64,000 bases of DNA from Saccharothrix saharensis (GTDB lineage: Bacteria > Actinomycetota > Actinomycetes > Mycobacteriales > Pseudonocardiaceae), in assembly GCF_006716745.1 (NCBI RefSeq), contig NZ_VFPP01000001.1, positions 6,707,386 to 6,771,385 of the forward strand. Direction: 5' to 3'. Both the position numbers and the translations under genes were made by a program. Positions within the stretch are counted from its first letter, which is position 1. Every line of letters begins with the position of its first letter. Shown here piece after piece: positions 25,439-33,470 of the stretch. Below the pieces are notes generated by a model. That model had not been told where the DNA came from and did no database searches. It saw only the letters and a program-made list of their open reading frames with translations.

Positions 25439-26449
25439 ATGTCTGTCCCCGTGTGGCTGTGGTTCGCCACGATTGCCGGCCTGGTGGTCTTGTTGGCCAT
25501 CGACCTCTTCATCGTCGACCGCAAACCGCACGAGGTCACCATCGGCGAAGCCGCCCGGTGGGTCACCTTCTACGTGGGCGTGGCGGTCCTGTTCGGCCTG
25601 GGCATCTGGTACTTCTCGGGCGGTGTCTACGCGGGTGAGTTCTTCGCGGGGTACATCACCGAGTACTCGCTGAGCGTCGACAACCTGTTCATCTTCTTGA
25701 TCATCATGACCACCTTCAAGGTGCCCGCGATCCACCAGCACAAGGTGCTGCTGATCGGCATCCTGATGGCGCTGGTCATGCGCGGCATCTTCATCGCCGT
25801 CGGCGCGGCGGTCATCGCGCAGTTCAGCTGGGTCTTCTACCTCTTCGGCGCGTTCCTCATCTACACCGGCTACAAGCTGGCGCGCACGGACCACGACGAG
25901 GAGGAAGAGGAGTACAAGGAGAACGTGGCGCTCAAGGTCGTCCGCAAGGTCTACCCGGTGACCGACAGCTACCAGGGCTCGAAGTCGTTCGTGAAGATCA
26001 ACGGCAAGCGGTTCGTCACGCCGATGTTCATCGTCATCGTCGCCATCGGCACCACGGACCTGCTGTTCGCGCTCGACTCGATCCCGGCGATCTTCGGCCT
26101 GACCAAGGAGCCGTTCCTGGTCTTCACCGCGAACGCGTTCGCGCTGATGGGTCTGCGGCAGCTGTACTTCCTGCTCGGCGGCCTGCTGAACAAGCTGGTG
26201 TACCTGTCGATCGGCCTGTCGGTGATCCTCGGCTTCATCGGCGTGAAGCTGATCCTGGAGGCGCTGCACACCAACTCGCTGCCGTTCCTCAACGGCGGTG
26301 AGCCGCTGCACGTGCCCACGATCGGCATCGAGGTGTCGCTGGCGGTGATCATCGGCGTGCTGGCCATCACCACCGTCGCCAGCCTGGTCAAGGTGCGCCG
26401 GCACCCGGAGGCGGTCAAGCCGGTTCCGACGCCCAGTGACCATCTGTGA
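25439..26449 (+). CDS. TerC/Alx family membrane transporter (Mn2+ exporter type)
   Basis: A 336-residue membrane protein of the TerC family, with about nine helices. Characteristic acidic sites are EYSLSVDNLFIFLIIMTTF in the first half and GTTDLLFALDSIPAIFGLT in the second; these Asp residues are thought to bind metal. A charged loop (ARTDHDEEEEEYKEN) lies between the halves on the cytoplasmic side. Family members export Mn2+ and some confer tellurite resistance. ATG 25439 has GGAGG eight bases upstream. The riboswitch-like leader fits Mn2+ control and supports a manganese role over tellurite. Confidence 0.93.
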   Translation: MSVPVWLWFATIAGLVVLLAIDLFIVDRKPHEVTIGEAARWVTFYVGVAVLFGLGIWYFSGGVYAGEFFAGYITEYSLSVDNLFIFLIIMTTFKVPAIHQHKVLLIGILMALVMRGIFIAVGAAVIAQFSWVFYLFGAFLIYTGYKLARTDHDEEEEEYKENVALKVVRKVYPVTDSYQGSKSFVKINGKRFVTPMFIVIVAIGTTDLLFALDSIPAIFGLTKEPFLVFTANAFALMGLRQLYFLLGGLLNKLVYLSIGLSVILGFIGVKLILEALHTNSLPFLNGGEPLHVPTIGIEVSLAVIIGVLAITTVASLVKVRRHPEAVKPVPTPSDHL

Positions 26450-26503
26450 GCGTCAAAAATCTCGTGAGCCTTGCTAATGATCGGTGGGGTAACGTGCTGA
26501 AGC

Positions 26504-28414
26504 GTGCGCCCCGATGACTTGCAGTCGTTGACCCAGCCCGGCTCCGTGGCGGTGCGTGGGGACCTCGTCCTGGTGAACGTCTCCATCCCGGACGTCGCCG
26601 CGAACGCCTACCGGGGCGGACTGCACCGCGTCGCCCTGGACGGCGGCGGGGCCACACGGTGGACGTGGGCGGAACGCGACCTGGCACCCCGGATCTCACC
26701 GGACGGCCGCTGGGTCGCGTTCCTGCGCGTCAGCGGGCGGGGCGAGCCGCCGCAGCTGCACGTGATGCCGGCCGACGGCGGTGAGGCCCGCGCGCTGACC
26801 GACCTGGGGCTGGGCGCGGGCGTGCCGGTGTGGGCGCCGGACTCGCGGCGGCTCGCGTTCACCTCGCGGGTTCCCGAACCCGGCCGCTACGGCACGCCGC
26901 CGGTCGACGGCGGGGAGGCGCCGACGCCGGACGCCGAGGCGCCGCGGCACATCACCCGGCTCGACTACCGGATGGACGACATCGGCTTCACCGCCGACCG
27001 GCACGCGCGCCTGTTCACCGTCGACGCGCTCGACCCGGACGCCGAGCCGGTGGAGCTGACCGGCGGCACGTTCTCCGCGGCGGACCCCGCCTGGACCGCC
27101 GACGGCGCGGCCGTGCTGTTCCTGGCCGAGCGCGACCTCGGCGCGGCCGAGGGTTTCCACAACGACGTCTACCGCGTGCCCGCCACCGGCGGCGAGCCCG
27201 AGCTGGTGGTGCGCGCCCCCGGCGCGGCGATGCTCCCGGTCGCGCTGCCCGACGGCGGCCTGCTCTTCTACTCGCCCGAGCACGCGCCCAGCACGTCGGC
27301 CGTCGCGCGCAACACGAGCCTGTGGCGGTTCGACGGCGAGGGGCTGACCCGGCTCACCGACACGGAGACCGTCGACTGCGAGAAGGCCGCCGGCGCACCG
27401 GTGGTGACCGACGCGGGCGTGCTGGTGGCGGTCCGCAACCGGGGCGCGGTCGAGCTGCGCCGCGTGCCGCTGGACGCCGTCGACGCCGTGCTGGCCGACC
27501 TGGAGCTGCTCGCGGGCGAGCAGGCCGAGGTGAAGTCGTTCGCCGCGGACGGCGACCGGGTCGTGGCCGTGGTGTCGCGGGCGGACAACACCGGCGAGGT
27601 CGAGCTCGTCGGCGGCGGCGTGCTCACCGACTTCGGCTCCGCCGTGCCGCTGCGGCCGGCGGTCGAGCTGACCGGCACCGCGCCGGACGGCTACCCGGTG
27701 CACGGCTGGCTCGTGCTGCCCGAGGGCGAGGGGCCGCACCCGGTGCTGCTCGCCGTGCACGGCGGCCCGTTCATGTACCACGGCTGGGGCTTCTTCGACG
27801 AGGCGCAGGTGTACGCCGCGGCCGGGTACGCGGTCGTGCTGCCCAACCCGCGCGGGTCCGCCGGGTACGGCCAGGCGCACGGCCAGGCCGTGATCGGCGG
27901 CTTCGGCACGGTCGACGTGGACGACATCCTCGCCGTGCTGGACGTCGCGCTGGAGCGGCCCGGGCTCGACGCCGACCGCGTCGGCGTGATGGGCGGCTCC
28001 TACGGCGGCTTCATGACCTCCTGGCTGGCCGCGCACCACGGCGAGCGGTTCCGCGCCGCGTGGAGCGAGCGCGCCGTCAACGCGTGGGACTCGTTCGCCG
28101 GGTCGTCGGACATCGGCTGGTTCTTCACCGACGCCTACTGCGGGCCCGGCCTGGAGGCGCAGCGCGCGATGAGCCCGCTGACCTACGCCGAGAAGATCAC
28201 CATGCCGTTCATGGTGGTGCACTCCGAGCACGACTGGCGCTGCCCGCTGGAGCAGGCGCAGCGGCTGTTCGTGGCGCTGCGCCGCAACGGCGTCGAGGCC
28301 GAGATGCTGGTGTTCCCCGGCGAGGGCCACGAGCTGACCCGCTCGGGCAAGCCGCGCCACCGGGCGCAGCGGTTCGAGGCCGTGCTGGACTGGTGGGCGC
28401 GCCACTTGGCCTGA
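26504..28414 (+). CDS. S9 family prolyl oligopeptidase-like serine peptidase
   Basis: A 636-residue S9-type peptidase. Residues 1-380 form a beta-propeller of TolB/DPP-like blades (for example LAPRISPDGRWVAFLRVSG, DPAWTADGAAVLFLAERD). The catalytic alpha/beta-hydrolase domain follows: VLLAVHGGPFMYHGWGFFDE, nucleophile GGSYGGFMTSW, acid in VHSEHDWRCPLEQ and His in PGEGHELTRSGKP. There is no signal peptide, so it is likely cytoplasmic and degrades oligopeptides or acts as an acylaminoacyl-peptidase. GTG 26504 is preceded by TAACGT at 26490-26495 and no clear ribosome binding site. Confidence 0.93.
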   Translation: MRPDDLQSLTQPGSVAVRGDLVLVNVSIPDVAANAYRGGLHRVALDGGGATRWTWAERDLAPRISPDGRWVAFLRVSGRGEPPQLHVMPADGGEARALTDLGLGAGVPVWAPDSRRLAFTSRVPEPGRYGTPPVDGGEAPTPDAEAPRHITRLDYRMDDIGFTADRHARLFTVDALDPDAEPVELTGGTFSAADPAWTADGAAVLFLAERDLGAAEGFHNDVYRVPATGGEPELVVRAPGAAMLPVALPDGGLLFYSPEHAPSTSAVARNTSLWRFDGEGLTRLTDTETVDCEKAAGAPVVTDAGVLVAVRNRGAVELRRVPLDAVDAVLADLELLAGEQAEVKSFAADGDRVVAVVSRADNTGEVELVGGGVLTDFGSAVPLRPAVELTGTAPDGYPVHGWLVLPEGEGPHPVLLAVHGGPFMYHGWGFFDEAQVYAAAGYAVVLPNPRGSAGYGQAHGQAVIGGFGTVDVDDILAVLDVALERPGLDADRVGVMGGSYGGFMTSWLAAHHGERFRAAWSERAVNAWDSFAGSSDIGWFFTDAYCGPGLEAQRAMSPLTYAEKITMPFMVVHSEHDWRCPLEQAQRLFVALRRNGVEAEMLVFPGEGHELTRSGKPRHRAQRFEAVLDWWARHLA

Positions 28415-28485
28415 ACCGGTCGGAATCACGGGTCTCCCTCCTCCGCGAGCGGCACACTGGTCCCTTGCGGAGGAGGTCCGACGTG

Positions 28486-29169
28486 ATGGTGATCCCATCG
28501 ACCTGGCCCACCGGCACGTACCTCGCGACGGTGTCCGCCACCGGCCGCGAGGCGCTGCTGCGCCTGGGCGTGCAGAAGGTGTTCCGGCGCGGTGAACCGC
28601 TGGTGCGCGAGTCCGACGCGTCCGACCACCTGATCCTGCTCGTCCAAGGCCTGGTGAAGGCCACGGTGACGCTGGAGAACGGGCGGGTCGCGCTGCTCAA
28701 CGTCAAGGTGGGCGGCGACCTGGTCGGCGAGATGGCGTTCCTGAGCGGCAAGCCGCGCTCGGCGACCGTGACCGCGTGCGTCGACACCCGCGCGCGGGTG
28801 ATCACCTCCGCGCAGTTCACCGACTTCCTCACCCGGTACCCGGCCGCCCACTTCGACCTCGACAAGATGATCCTGCGCACGCTGGAGTGGGGCGAGCAGC
28901 GGCGCATGGACTTCAACGGCTACCCGGCGTCGGTGCGGCTGGCCCGGGTGCTGGCCTACCTCACCGACGCCTACGGTCAGCAGGGCCCCGACGGCATCGC
29001 GTTGAAGCTCAACCTGACCCAGGGCGAGATCGGGTCGCTCGTCGGCGTGGAGGAGGACACCGCACGCCGGGAGTTCCGCACGCTGCGCGACCGCGGTGTC
29101 ATCACCATGGGGTACCGGGCCACCACGATCGTGGATCGGGACGTGCTGCGGCAGATCGCCGAGCTGTGA
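28486..29169 (+). CDS. Crp/Fnr-family transcriptional regulator
   Basis: A 227-residue Crp/Fnr protein. The N-terminal cyclic-nucleotide-binding domain shows VFRRGEPLVRESDASDHLIL and GGDLVGEMAFLSGKPRSATVTA, in the place of the phosphate-binding cassette (G-E-x-A... R-S-A-T), so nucleotide binding is plausible. The C-terminal winged helix is LNLTQGEIGSLVGVEEDTARREFRTLRDRGVI. There is no Fe-S cysteine cluster. GGAGGAGG precedes the ATG at 28486; GTG 28483 is possible. The next gene encodes a cyclase-like protein 58 bp downstream, and the two probably form a signalling pair. Confidence 0.9.
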   Translation: MVIPSTWPTGTYLATVSATGREALLRLGVQKVFRRGEPLVRESDASDHLILLVQGLVKATVTLENGRVALLNVKVGGDLVGEMAFLSGKPRSATVTACVDTRARVITSAQFTDFLTRYPAAHFDLDKMILRTLEWGEQRRMDFNGYPASVRLARVLAYLTDAYGQQGPDGIALKLNLTQGEIGSLVGVEEDTARREFRTLRDRGVITMGYRATTIVDRDVLRQIAEL

Positions 29170-29227
29170 AACGGGAAACCCGGTGATCGCCCTACTTCCG
29201 GGGGCGGACGGGCGCGATGCTCCTCGT

Positions 29228-29836
29228 GTGACGCTGGAAATGGTGACGCCCCTCCGCGGCCTGGTGTACCGCCTCGTGGTGGCCGTGGACGTCGAGGGCT
29301 ACAGCAAGCTCGACGCGCTGGACCAGTCGCTGGTCCAGTCGCGGCTGAGCGACGTGCTGGACGTGGCCGCCCGCAAGGCCGGGCTGGACCGCGACCTGTG
29401 GTACCGGCAGGTGCGCGGCGACGGCGAACTGGCCGTGCTGCCCACCGACGCCGACGCCGCGTGGGTGGTCGCCCACCTCACCGAGCAGCTGGTCGAGGCG
29501 TTGGCCGACCTGCGCCGCGCGGGCACGCCGCTGCGGATGCGCGTGGCCATGCACTGCGGCCCGCTCACCGCCGGCGCGTTCGGCCTGGTCGGCGACGCGC
29601 CGATCGTGACCTGCCGGCTGCTCGACGCCAAGGTGGTCCGCGACGCGCTGGCCGGCGCGGCCGACGAGGACCTGGTGCTGGTGATCTCGCAGCAGCTGCA
29701 CGACGACGTCGTGCGCACCCGGTTCCACGACCTGGACCCGTCCCGGTTCCGCCCGACCCGTTTCCGGGTGAAGAACCAGGTGTACGCGGGCTACCTGTGC
29801 GCGGGCGCGCCCCGGCGGGGTTGGCCCAATGGCTAG
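29228..29836 (+). CDS. Class III nucleotidyl cyclase-like protein
   Basis: A 202-residue protein matching the catalytic domain of class III cyclases. LVVAVDVEGYSKLD places Asp21 at the first metal site, RQVRGDGELAVLP places Asp65 at the second, and MRVAMHCGPLTAGAFGLVGDAPIVTCRLLDA matches the strand leading to the substrate region. The usual Asn of the transition-state pair is not evident, so activity or nucleotide choice may differ from adenylate cyclases. It has no membrane or receiver domain. It follows the Crp/Fnr gene directly in the same direction, suggesting it makes or senses the ligand. GTG 29228 is the chosen start; ATG 29240 is possible. Confidence 0.72.
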   Translation: MTLEMVTPLRGLVYRLVVAVDVEGYSKLDALDQSLVQSRLSDVLDVAARKAGLDRDLWYRQVRGDGELAVLPTDADAAWVVAHLTEQLVEALADLRRAGTPLRMRVAMHCGPLTAGAFGLVGDAPIVTCRLLDAKVVRDALAGAADEDLVLVISQQLHDDVVRTRFHDLDPSRFRPTRFRVKNQVYAGYLCAGAPRRGWPNG

Positions 29837-29870
29837 CGGACCACGTGGTGGTTGCGGCACGCTCTGAAGG

Positions 29871-30434
29871 ATGCAGTGGACCGTGCGGGCCGGACGGCCC
29901 GACGACGCGCCCGAGATCGCCCGGATCAACGTGGACGCGTGGCAGCACTCGTACCGGGGGATAGTGGACGACCCGGTGCTGGACCGGATGCTGCCCGAGA
30001 GCAGGCTCCCGGCGTGGGCGCGCGTGCTGCGGCTGCCCGAACCCAGTCGGGTGTTCGTCGCGGTCGACGAGAGCACGGGCCGGATCGGCGCGTACTGCGC
30101 GGTCGACGCGGTCCGCGAGGCCAAGGACGCGCACCCCGACCTGCACACCGGCGAGCTGGTGGCGATCTACGCCGACCCCCGCTACCACGGTCGGGGCGCG
30201 GGCCACGAGGTGCACGAGGCCGGGCTGCGCCACCTGATGGACCAGGGGTTCCGGTACGCGGTCCTGTGGGTCTTCCAGGACAACGCCCGCAGCCGCGGGT
30301 TCTACGAGTCGCACGGCTGGCGGCACGACGGGCTGGTGCACCGCTACGAGCTGGGCGGCCAGGAACTGCCCGAGGTCCGCTACGGCCGGTTCCTCCCCGC
30401 GCCGCGCCGGCGGCGTCAGCCGAGCAGGGTGTAG
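29871..30434 (+). CDS. GNAT-family N-acetyltransferase
   Basis: A 187-residue GNAT protein. The N-terminal motif (TVRAGRPDDAPEIARINVDAWQHSYRGIV) and the acetyl-CoA binding segment (LVAIYADPRYHGRGAGHEVHEAGLRHL) are typical, followed by VLWVFQDNARSRGFYESHGW, where N-x-x-x-x-x-F-Y-E marks the end of the fold. This subgroup is often annotated as ribosomal-protein or small-molecule acetyltransferases; the substrate is unknown. It is convergent with the RES toxin gene and overlaps it by 19 bp. Confidence 0.9.
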   Translation: MQWTVRAGRPDDAPEIARINVDAWQHSYRGIVDDPVLDRMLPESRLPAWARVLRLPEPSRVFVAVDESTGRIGAYCAVDAVREAKDAHPDLHTGELVAIYADPRYHGRGAGHEVHEAGLRHLMDQGFRYAVLWVFQDNARSRGFYESHGWRHDGLVHRYELGGQELPEVRYGRFLPAPRRRRQPSRV

Positions 30435-31072
30435 TTCAGCTCCTCGCACACGCGCGCCAGCGGCAGGTCGAGGCCGGGGTGCTCCAGCGGCAGCAGCACG
30501 TCCGGCGAGGCGGGCAGGCCCGTGCCGCCCGGCGGGTCCCACAGGCACACCGCCGGGGCGCCGGAGTCCATCGACGAGCGGTACCACAGGCCGTCCAGCT
30601 CGGGGTAGGCCGCGCGGATCGCCCGCGCCCACTGCTGGGTGAGCGCCTTGGGCCCGGAGCTGATCTCCTGCGACGCGCCCGCGCGGGTCGGCCACAGGCC
30701 GGTGAGGTCGAGCAGCCGCAGCGTCCGGCGGGGCCGCAGGATCACCAGGAACGGGCTGCGCGTGCGCCGGTCCACCACCGACGTCGCCTGGAACACCTCG
30801 GCCACCGACGTCCGCACGGTCAGGCCGAAGTAGAGCACCCCTTGGTCGTGGGCGTGCGTCGGCGAGCCGTCCGGGCCGGGCTGCTGGGTGTCGAACCGCG
30901 CGTGCGGCAGCGGACCGGTGTAGCGGAAGCTGTTCCACCGCTGCGGGTGCAGCCCCTTCGCGGCGAAGACGCGCACCAGCCGGGTGGCGCGGTGCACCGC
31001 CACGACGTCCTCGGTGCGGCGCAGGTTCGCCTGGAGCACAGCGGGAGAAGGCGGCTGGGGTAGCCGTGACAT
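30416..31072 (-). CDS. RES-domain toxin (NAD+ phosphorylase type)
   Basis: A 218-residue RES protein. Family members such as MbcT and ParT/Res deplete NAD+ by phosphorolysis or modify targets by ADP-ribosylation. Seen: VVAVHRATRLVRVFAAKGLH with the first conserved Arg, WNSFRYTGPLPHARFDTQ, the YFGLTVRTSVAEVFQATSV strand carrying the conserved Glu, and YRSSMDSGAPAVCLWDPP with the Ser, which together give the R-E-S set. It lies 79 bp downstream of its presumed antitoxin gene, in the same direction, the usual order for RES systems. Confidence 0.85.
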   Translation of the reverse strand: MSRLPQPPSPAVLQANLRRTEDVVAVHRATRLVRVFAAKGLHPQRWNSFRYTGPLPHARFDTQQPGPDGSPTHAHDQGVLYFGLTVRTSVAEVFQATSVVDRRTRSPFLVILRPRRTLRLLDLTGLWPTRAGASQEISSGPKALTQQWARAIRAAYPELDGLWYRSSMDSGAPAVCLWDPPGGTGLPASPDVLLPLEHPGLDLPLARVCEELNYTLLG

Positions 31073-31151
31073 GCGTGTCCAAGGTTCTCGGCGACAGGGA
31101 TCGGCGGCCGGGGTCGGGTGGGCCCGGTCCGGCGGGATGGGCCGGCCGGGG

Positions 31152-31736
31152 TCAGGCGGGCGTGCCCACCTGCTCGGCCAGCGCGGCCACGCGACGGGGT
31201 TCGCCGCCGGCCAGCAGCCACTCGCGCGGTGTCGTGGGCGCGCCGTCCACCACCAGGTCCTCCTGCTCGGTCGTCATGAACCCGGCGACCACGAGCGCGG
31301 GCTGGTCCGGCGGCACGGCCGCGAGCACGGCCTCCAGGCCCGGCAGGACCCCGGCGCCCGCGAACTGCCAGGCGGGCAGCCGCCAGCTCCCCCGGTCCTT
31401 CCAGCCGACCAGGCGGCCGACGCCGAGCCGGTGCCGGATGCGGCTGGTGTCGACGCCGAGCTGCCGCGCGGCCTCGGCGACGGTCAACGCGGAGTCCCGG
31501 AGCACGGCGTGCGCCACCACGGTCCGCGCGCGTCCCTGGTCGTCGGTGACGCGGTGCGGGCTCAGGTCGAGGCCGACGTCCTCCAGCGCGTCGCGCTGGT
31601 CGGGCGGGAAGTAGCTCGCCGGGTCCGGATGGGGTGGGGCCAGCTTCTTCGCCGCGTCGGCCACGAGCGACAGGAACTCGTCGGGGGTGACCTGCAAGCC
31701 TGCCTTGGCCAAGACCGCCTCCAGCGCGGGACTCAT
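31152..31736 (-). CDS. Antitoxin of the RES system (Xre/MbcA/ParS-like)
   Basis: A 194-residue protein upstream of the RES toxin gene. A helix-turn-helix is visible in SALTVAEAARQLGVDTSRIRHRLGVGRLVGWKDRG, close to an excisionase/MerR-like fold, then a C-terminal part (LPGLEAVLAAVPPDQPALVV, TTPREWLLAGGEPRRVAALA) that matches the toxin-binding region of MbcA/ParS/Xre antitoxins, where P-x-x-W-L-x-x-G is conserved. The N-terminal 60 residues are longer than in the usual ~130-residue antitoxins. ATG 31736 is the start. Repeats upstream may be its autoregulatory sites. Confidence 0.78.
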   Translation of the reverse strand: MSPALEAVLAKAGLQVTPDEFLSLVADAAKKLAPPHPDPASYFPPDQRDALEDVGLDLSPHRVTDDQGRARTVVAHAVLRDSALTVAEAARQLGVDTSRIRHRLGVGRLVGWKDRGSWRLPAWQFAGAGVLPGLEAVLAAVPPDQPALVVAGFMTTEQEDLVVDGAPTTPREWLLAGGEPRRVAALAEQVGTPA

Positions 31737-31766
31737 GCGCACAGGGTATCCCGTGCGTGCGCTTCT

Positions 31767-31833
31767 GTGCGCATACGTAACCCGATCGTCGGAGGCTGTC
31801 GACAGAGTGCGCACAATCACTGACTCTACGTAA
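31767..31833. promoter_or_regulatory. Repeated elements upstream of the toxin-antitoxin operon
   Basis: GTGCGCA occurs at 31767-31773 and 31807-31813, and TACGTAA at 31774-31780 and 31827-31833, inside the 150 bp ahead of the antitoxin start. Paired short repeats at this place are typical of antitoxin operators. No further support. Confidence 0.4.
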
Positions 31834-31905
31834 ACGAACGAGGTCGAGCACGGTGACCTCGGCCTCATTCGAGTGTGAGGCGAGGTGAGGGCGGGTGAGG
31901 GCCGG

Positions 31906-32748
31906 TCAGGCGCTGCCGGTGATCAGCGCGACCGCGCGGTCCCGGGTCGCCTCGTCCACCTCGCCGAGCCGGAAGCCGCGGGCCACGATGTGCGCGACCA
32001 GCTCCGGCTCCGGCGGCAGGCCGTGCTTGCGCAGGTAGTGCGGCACCGCGCCGGCCCAGATCCAGGCGCCGTCGGTGCGGAAGTTCAGCGGCACGTCCTG
32101 GTCACCGGGCACGAACTCGTCCACGTCGAGGTGGCGCGCGGCCAGCACGACCGGCGCGCCCTCCAGGTACGTCAGCAGCGCGTCGGCCAGCTGCGGGTCG
32201 ATCATCTGCCGGTTCACCACCGGGCGACCCGCCTCGTCGCGGCCGTCGTAGACGTGCGCCGTGCGCAGCTCGCCGTCCGGCCGGGCCTCGGGTTCGGGTT
32301 CGGGCAGCGGCGGCAGGCCCACCCGCAGGCGCAGCCACGGCGGGATGCGGTCGTCCTGGCGGGGGAACGTGCGCAGCTCGTCCTGGAAGCCGATCACCGG
32401 CGGCGCGTTGCGCCAGCGCGGCTCGTCGTCGGCGTTGAAGTCCACCGAGAACGCGGCCGGCGCCTCGATCTCGTACACCGCGCTGAGCCACGTGCCGCGC
32501 ACCGGCTCGTACATCCCGGCCCGCAACTGGCCGAACAGCTGCACCACGTCCATCGGCGGCCGCACCGGCCGCCACTGCCCGTCCGGGCCCGCGAACGCCA
32601 GGTCCACCTCGATGTGCCGCCCCGCGGCCCGGTACTCGGCGCGGATCCGCTGCCAGCCGGGCGGCAGGGCGGGGAGCATGGCCCGGCCGATCTGCTTGAC
32701 GAGCTGGTTCTGCTCCTGCTCGGTCAGCGGTGTGGCTGGCTGGCTCAT
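31906..32748 (-). CDS. YezG-like (DUF600-type) immunity candidate
   Basis: A 280-residue protein, last gene of the type VII substrate operon. Its N-terminal ~150 residues look like YezG-type immunity proteins: LVKQIGRAMLPALPPGWQRI, MDVVQLFGQLRAGMYEPVRGTWLSAVYEI, FSVDFNADDEPRWRNAPPV and LRTFPRQDDRIPPWL. The C-terminal part (VPHYLRKHGLPPEPELVAHI) is extra. It follows the SUKH gene by about 165 bp. It is probably a second immunity or chaperone function for toxins delivered by type VII secretion; that function is inferred from the pattern and position. Confidence 0.6.
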   Translation of the reverse strand: MSQPATPLTEQEQNQLVKQIGRAMLPALPPGWQRIRAEYRAAGRHIEVDLAFAGPDGQWRPVRPPMDVVQLFGQLRAGMYEPVRGTWLSAVYEIEAPAAFSVDFNADDEPRWRNAPPVIGFQDELRTFPRQDDRIPPWLRLRVGLPPLPEPEPEARPDGELRTAHVYDGRDEAGRPVVNRQMIDPQLADALLTYLEGAPVVLAARHLDVDEFVPGDQDVPLNFRTDGAWIWAGAVPHYLRKHGLPPEPELVAHIVARGFRLGEVDEATRDRAVALITGSA

Positions 32749-32912
32749 GCGTCGAACACCCCTTTGGCTCCCCCCCGGACACGGTGGGCTGATCTTAACG
32801 GCCAGGACACACCCCCGTGGTCCGCTTGGCCGACCCCGCCGCCCGGTGCCGGCGGTCGGTGGAGCCGGTCCCGCCGCCGGCCGCGCCGCCACCGGCGGCT
32901 CGCGGAGCCGGC

Positions 32913-33470
32913 TCAGTCGGTGCGGATGTCCGCGGCCCAGGGTGGCAGCCGGGTCTTCCCGAGACCGCGCAGCACCCGCAGCCGGGAGCGGTACTCCGCG
33001 GCGCTGGGCGCGTTGCCCTCGAACCAGTTCGTCACACCGGGCCAGCGCACCTCGGCGTACTCGCCTTCGGAGATCACCCACACCGGCGGGTCCGCCCGGT
33101 CGAGGTCCGCGCCGTCCACCACGTCGTAGGTGTACGCCTGGTGCTCGGTGAGGACCAGCATCCCCTCGGCGTCGACGAACGGGTTCCCACCCAGCTGGGC
33201 GAGCGTGGCCAGCGCGTTGCGCTTCTGCTTCTCGCCGATCCGGTGCACGCCCAGGGCCGTGCCGCCCAGCCACAGGCCGTTCCTCACCCCGATGTGCCGC
33301 AGCACCTCGCGCACGGCCGCCGGCACCCGGTCCACGCCCTGGGCCGCGGCCATCGCGTCGATCTCCTCGTCCGACGCGCCCGCCACGGACTCGGCCCGCA
33401 GCCCCTCGGACACGACCCGCTCGAACGTCGCGCGGACCGCCTCCACCGCCTGCTGCTCTTCGGTGTTCAT
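32913..33470 (-). CDS. SMI1/KNR4 (SUKH) family immunity protein
   Basis: A 185-residue SUKH-superfamily protein, the commonest immunity family for polymorphic nucleic-acid toxins. The signatures are GASDEEIDAMAAAQGVDRVPAAVREVLRHIGVRNG near the start and ALATLAQLGGNPFVDAEGMLVLTEHQAYTYDVVDG with PPVWVISEGE later. Its ATG 33470 overlaps the toxin's TGA by one base (TGATG), so immunity is translated immediately after the toxin. It most likely binds and neutralises the C-terminal deaminase-like domain inside the producer cell. Confidence 0.9.
   Translation of the reverse strand: MNTEEQQAVEAVRATFERVVSEGLRAESVAGASDEEIDAMAAAQGVDRVPAAVREVLRHIGVRNGLWLGGTALGVHRIGEKQKRNALATLAQLGGNPFVDAEGMLVLTEHQAYTYDVVDGADLDRADPPVWVISEGEYAEVRWPGVTNWFEGNAPSAAEYRSRLRVLRGLGKTRLPPWAADIRTD

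Noticed and set aside
28486-29836. A Pycsar-type anti-phage system (cyclase plus effector)
   Set aside because: The partner is a Crp/Fnr regulator and no TIR, membrane or other effector gene is near, so a signalling pair is the better reading.
31740-31900. A separate small gene upstream of the antitoxin
   Set aside because: The in-frame extension upstream of ATG 31736 has no coding bias and crosses the repeated elements.
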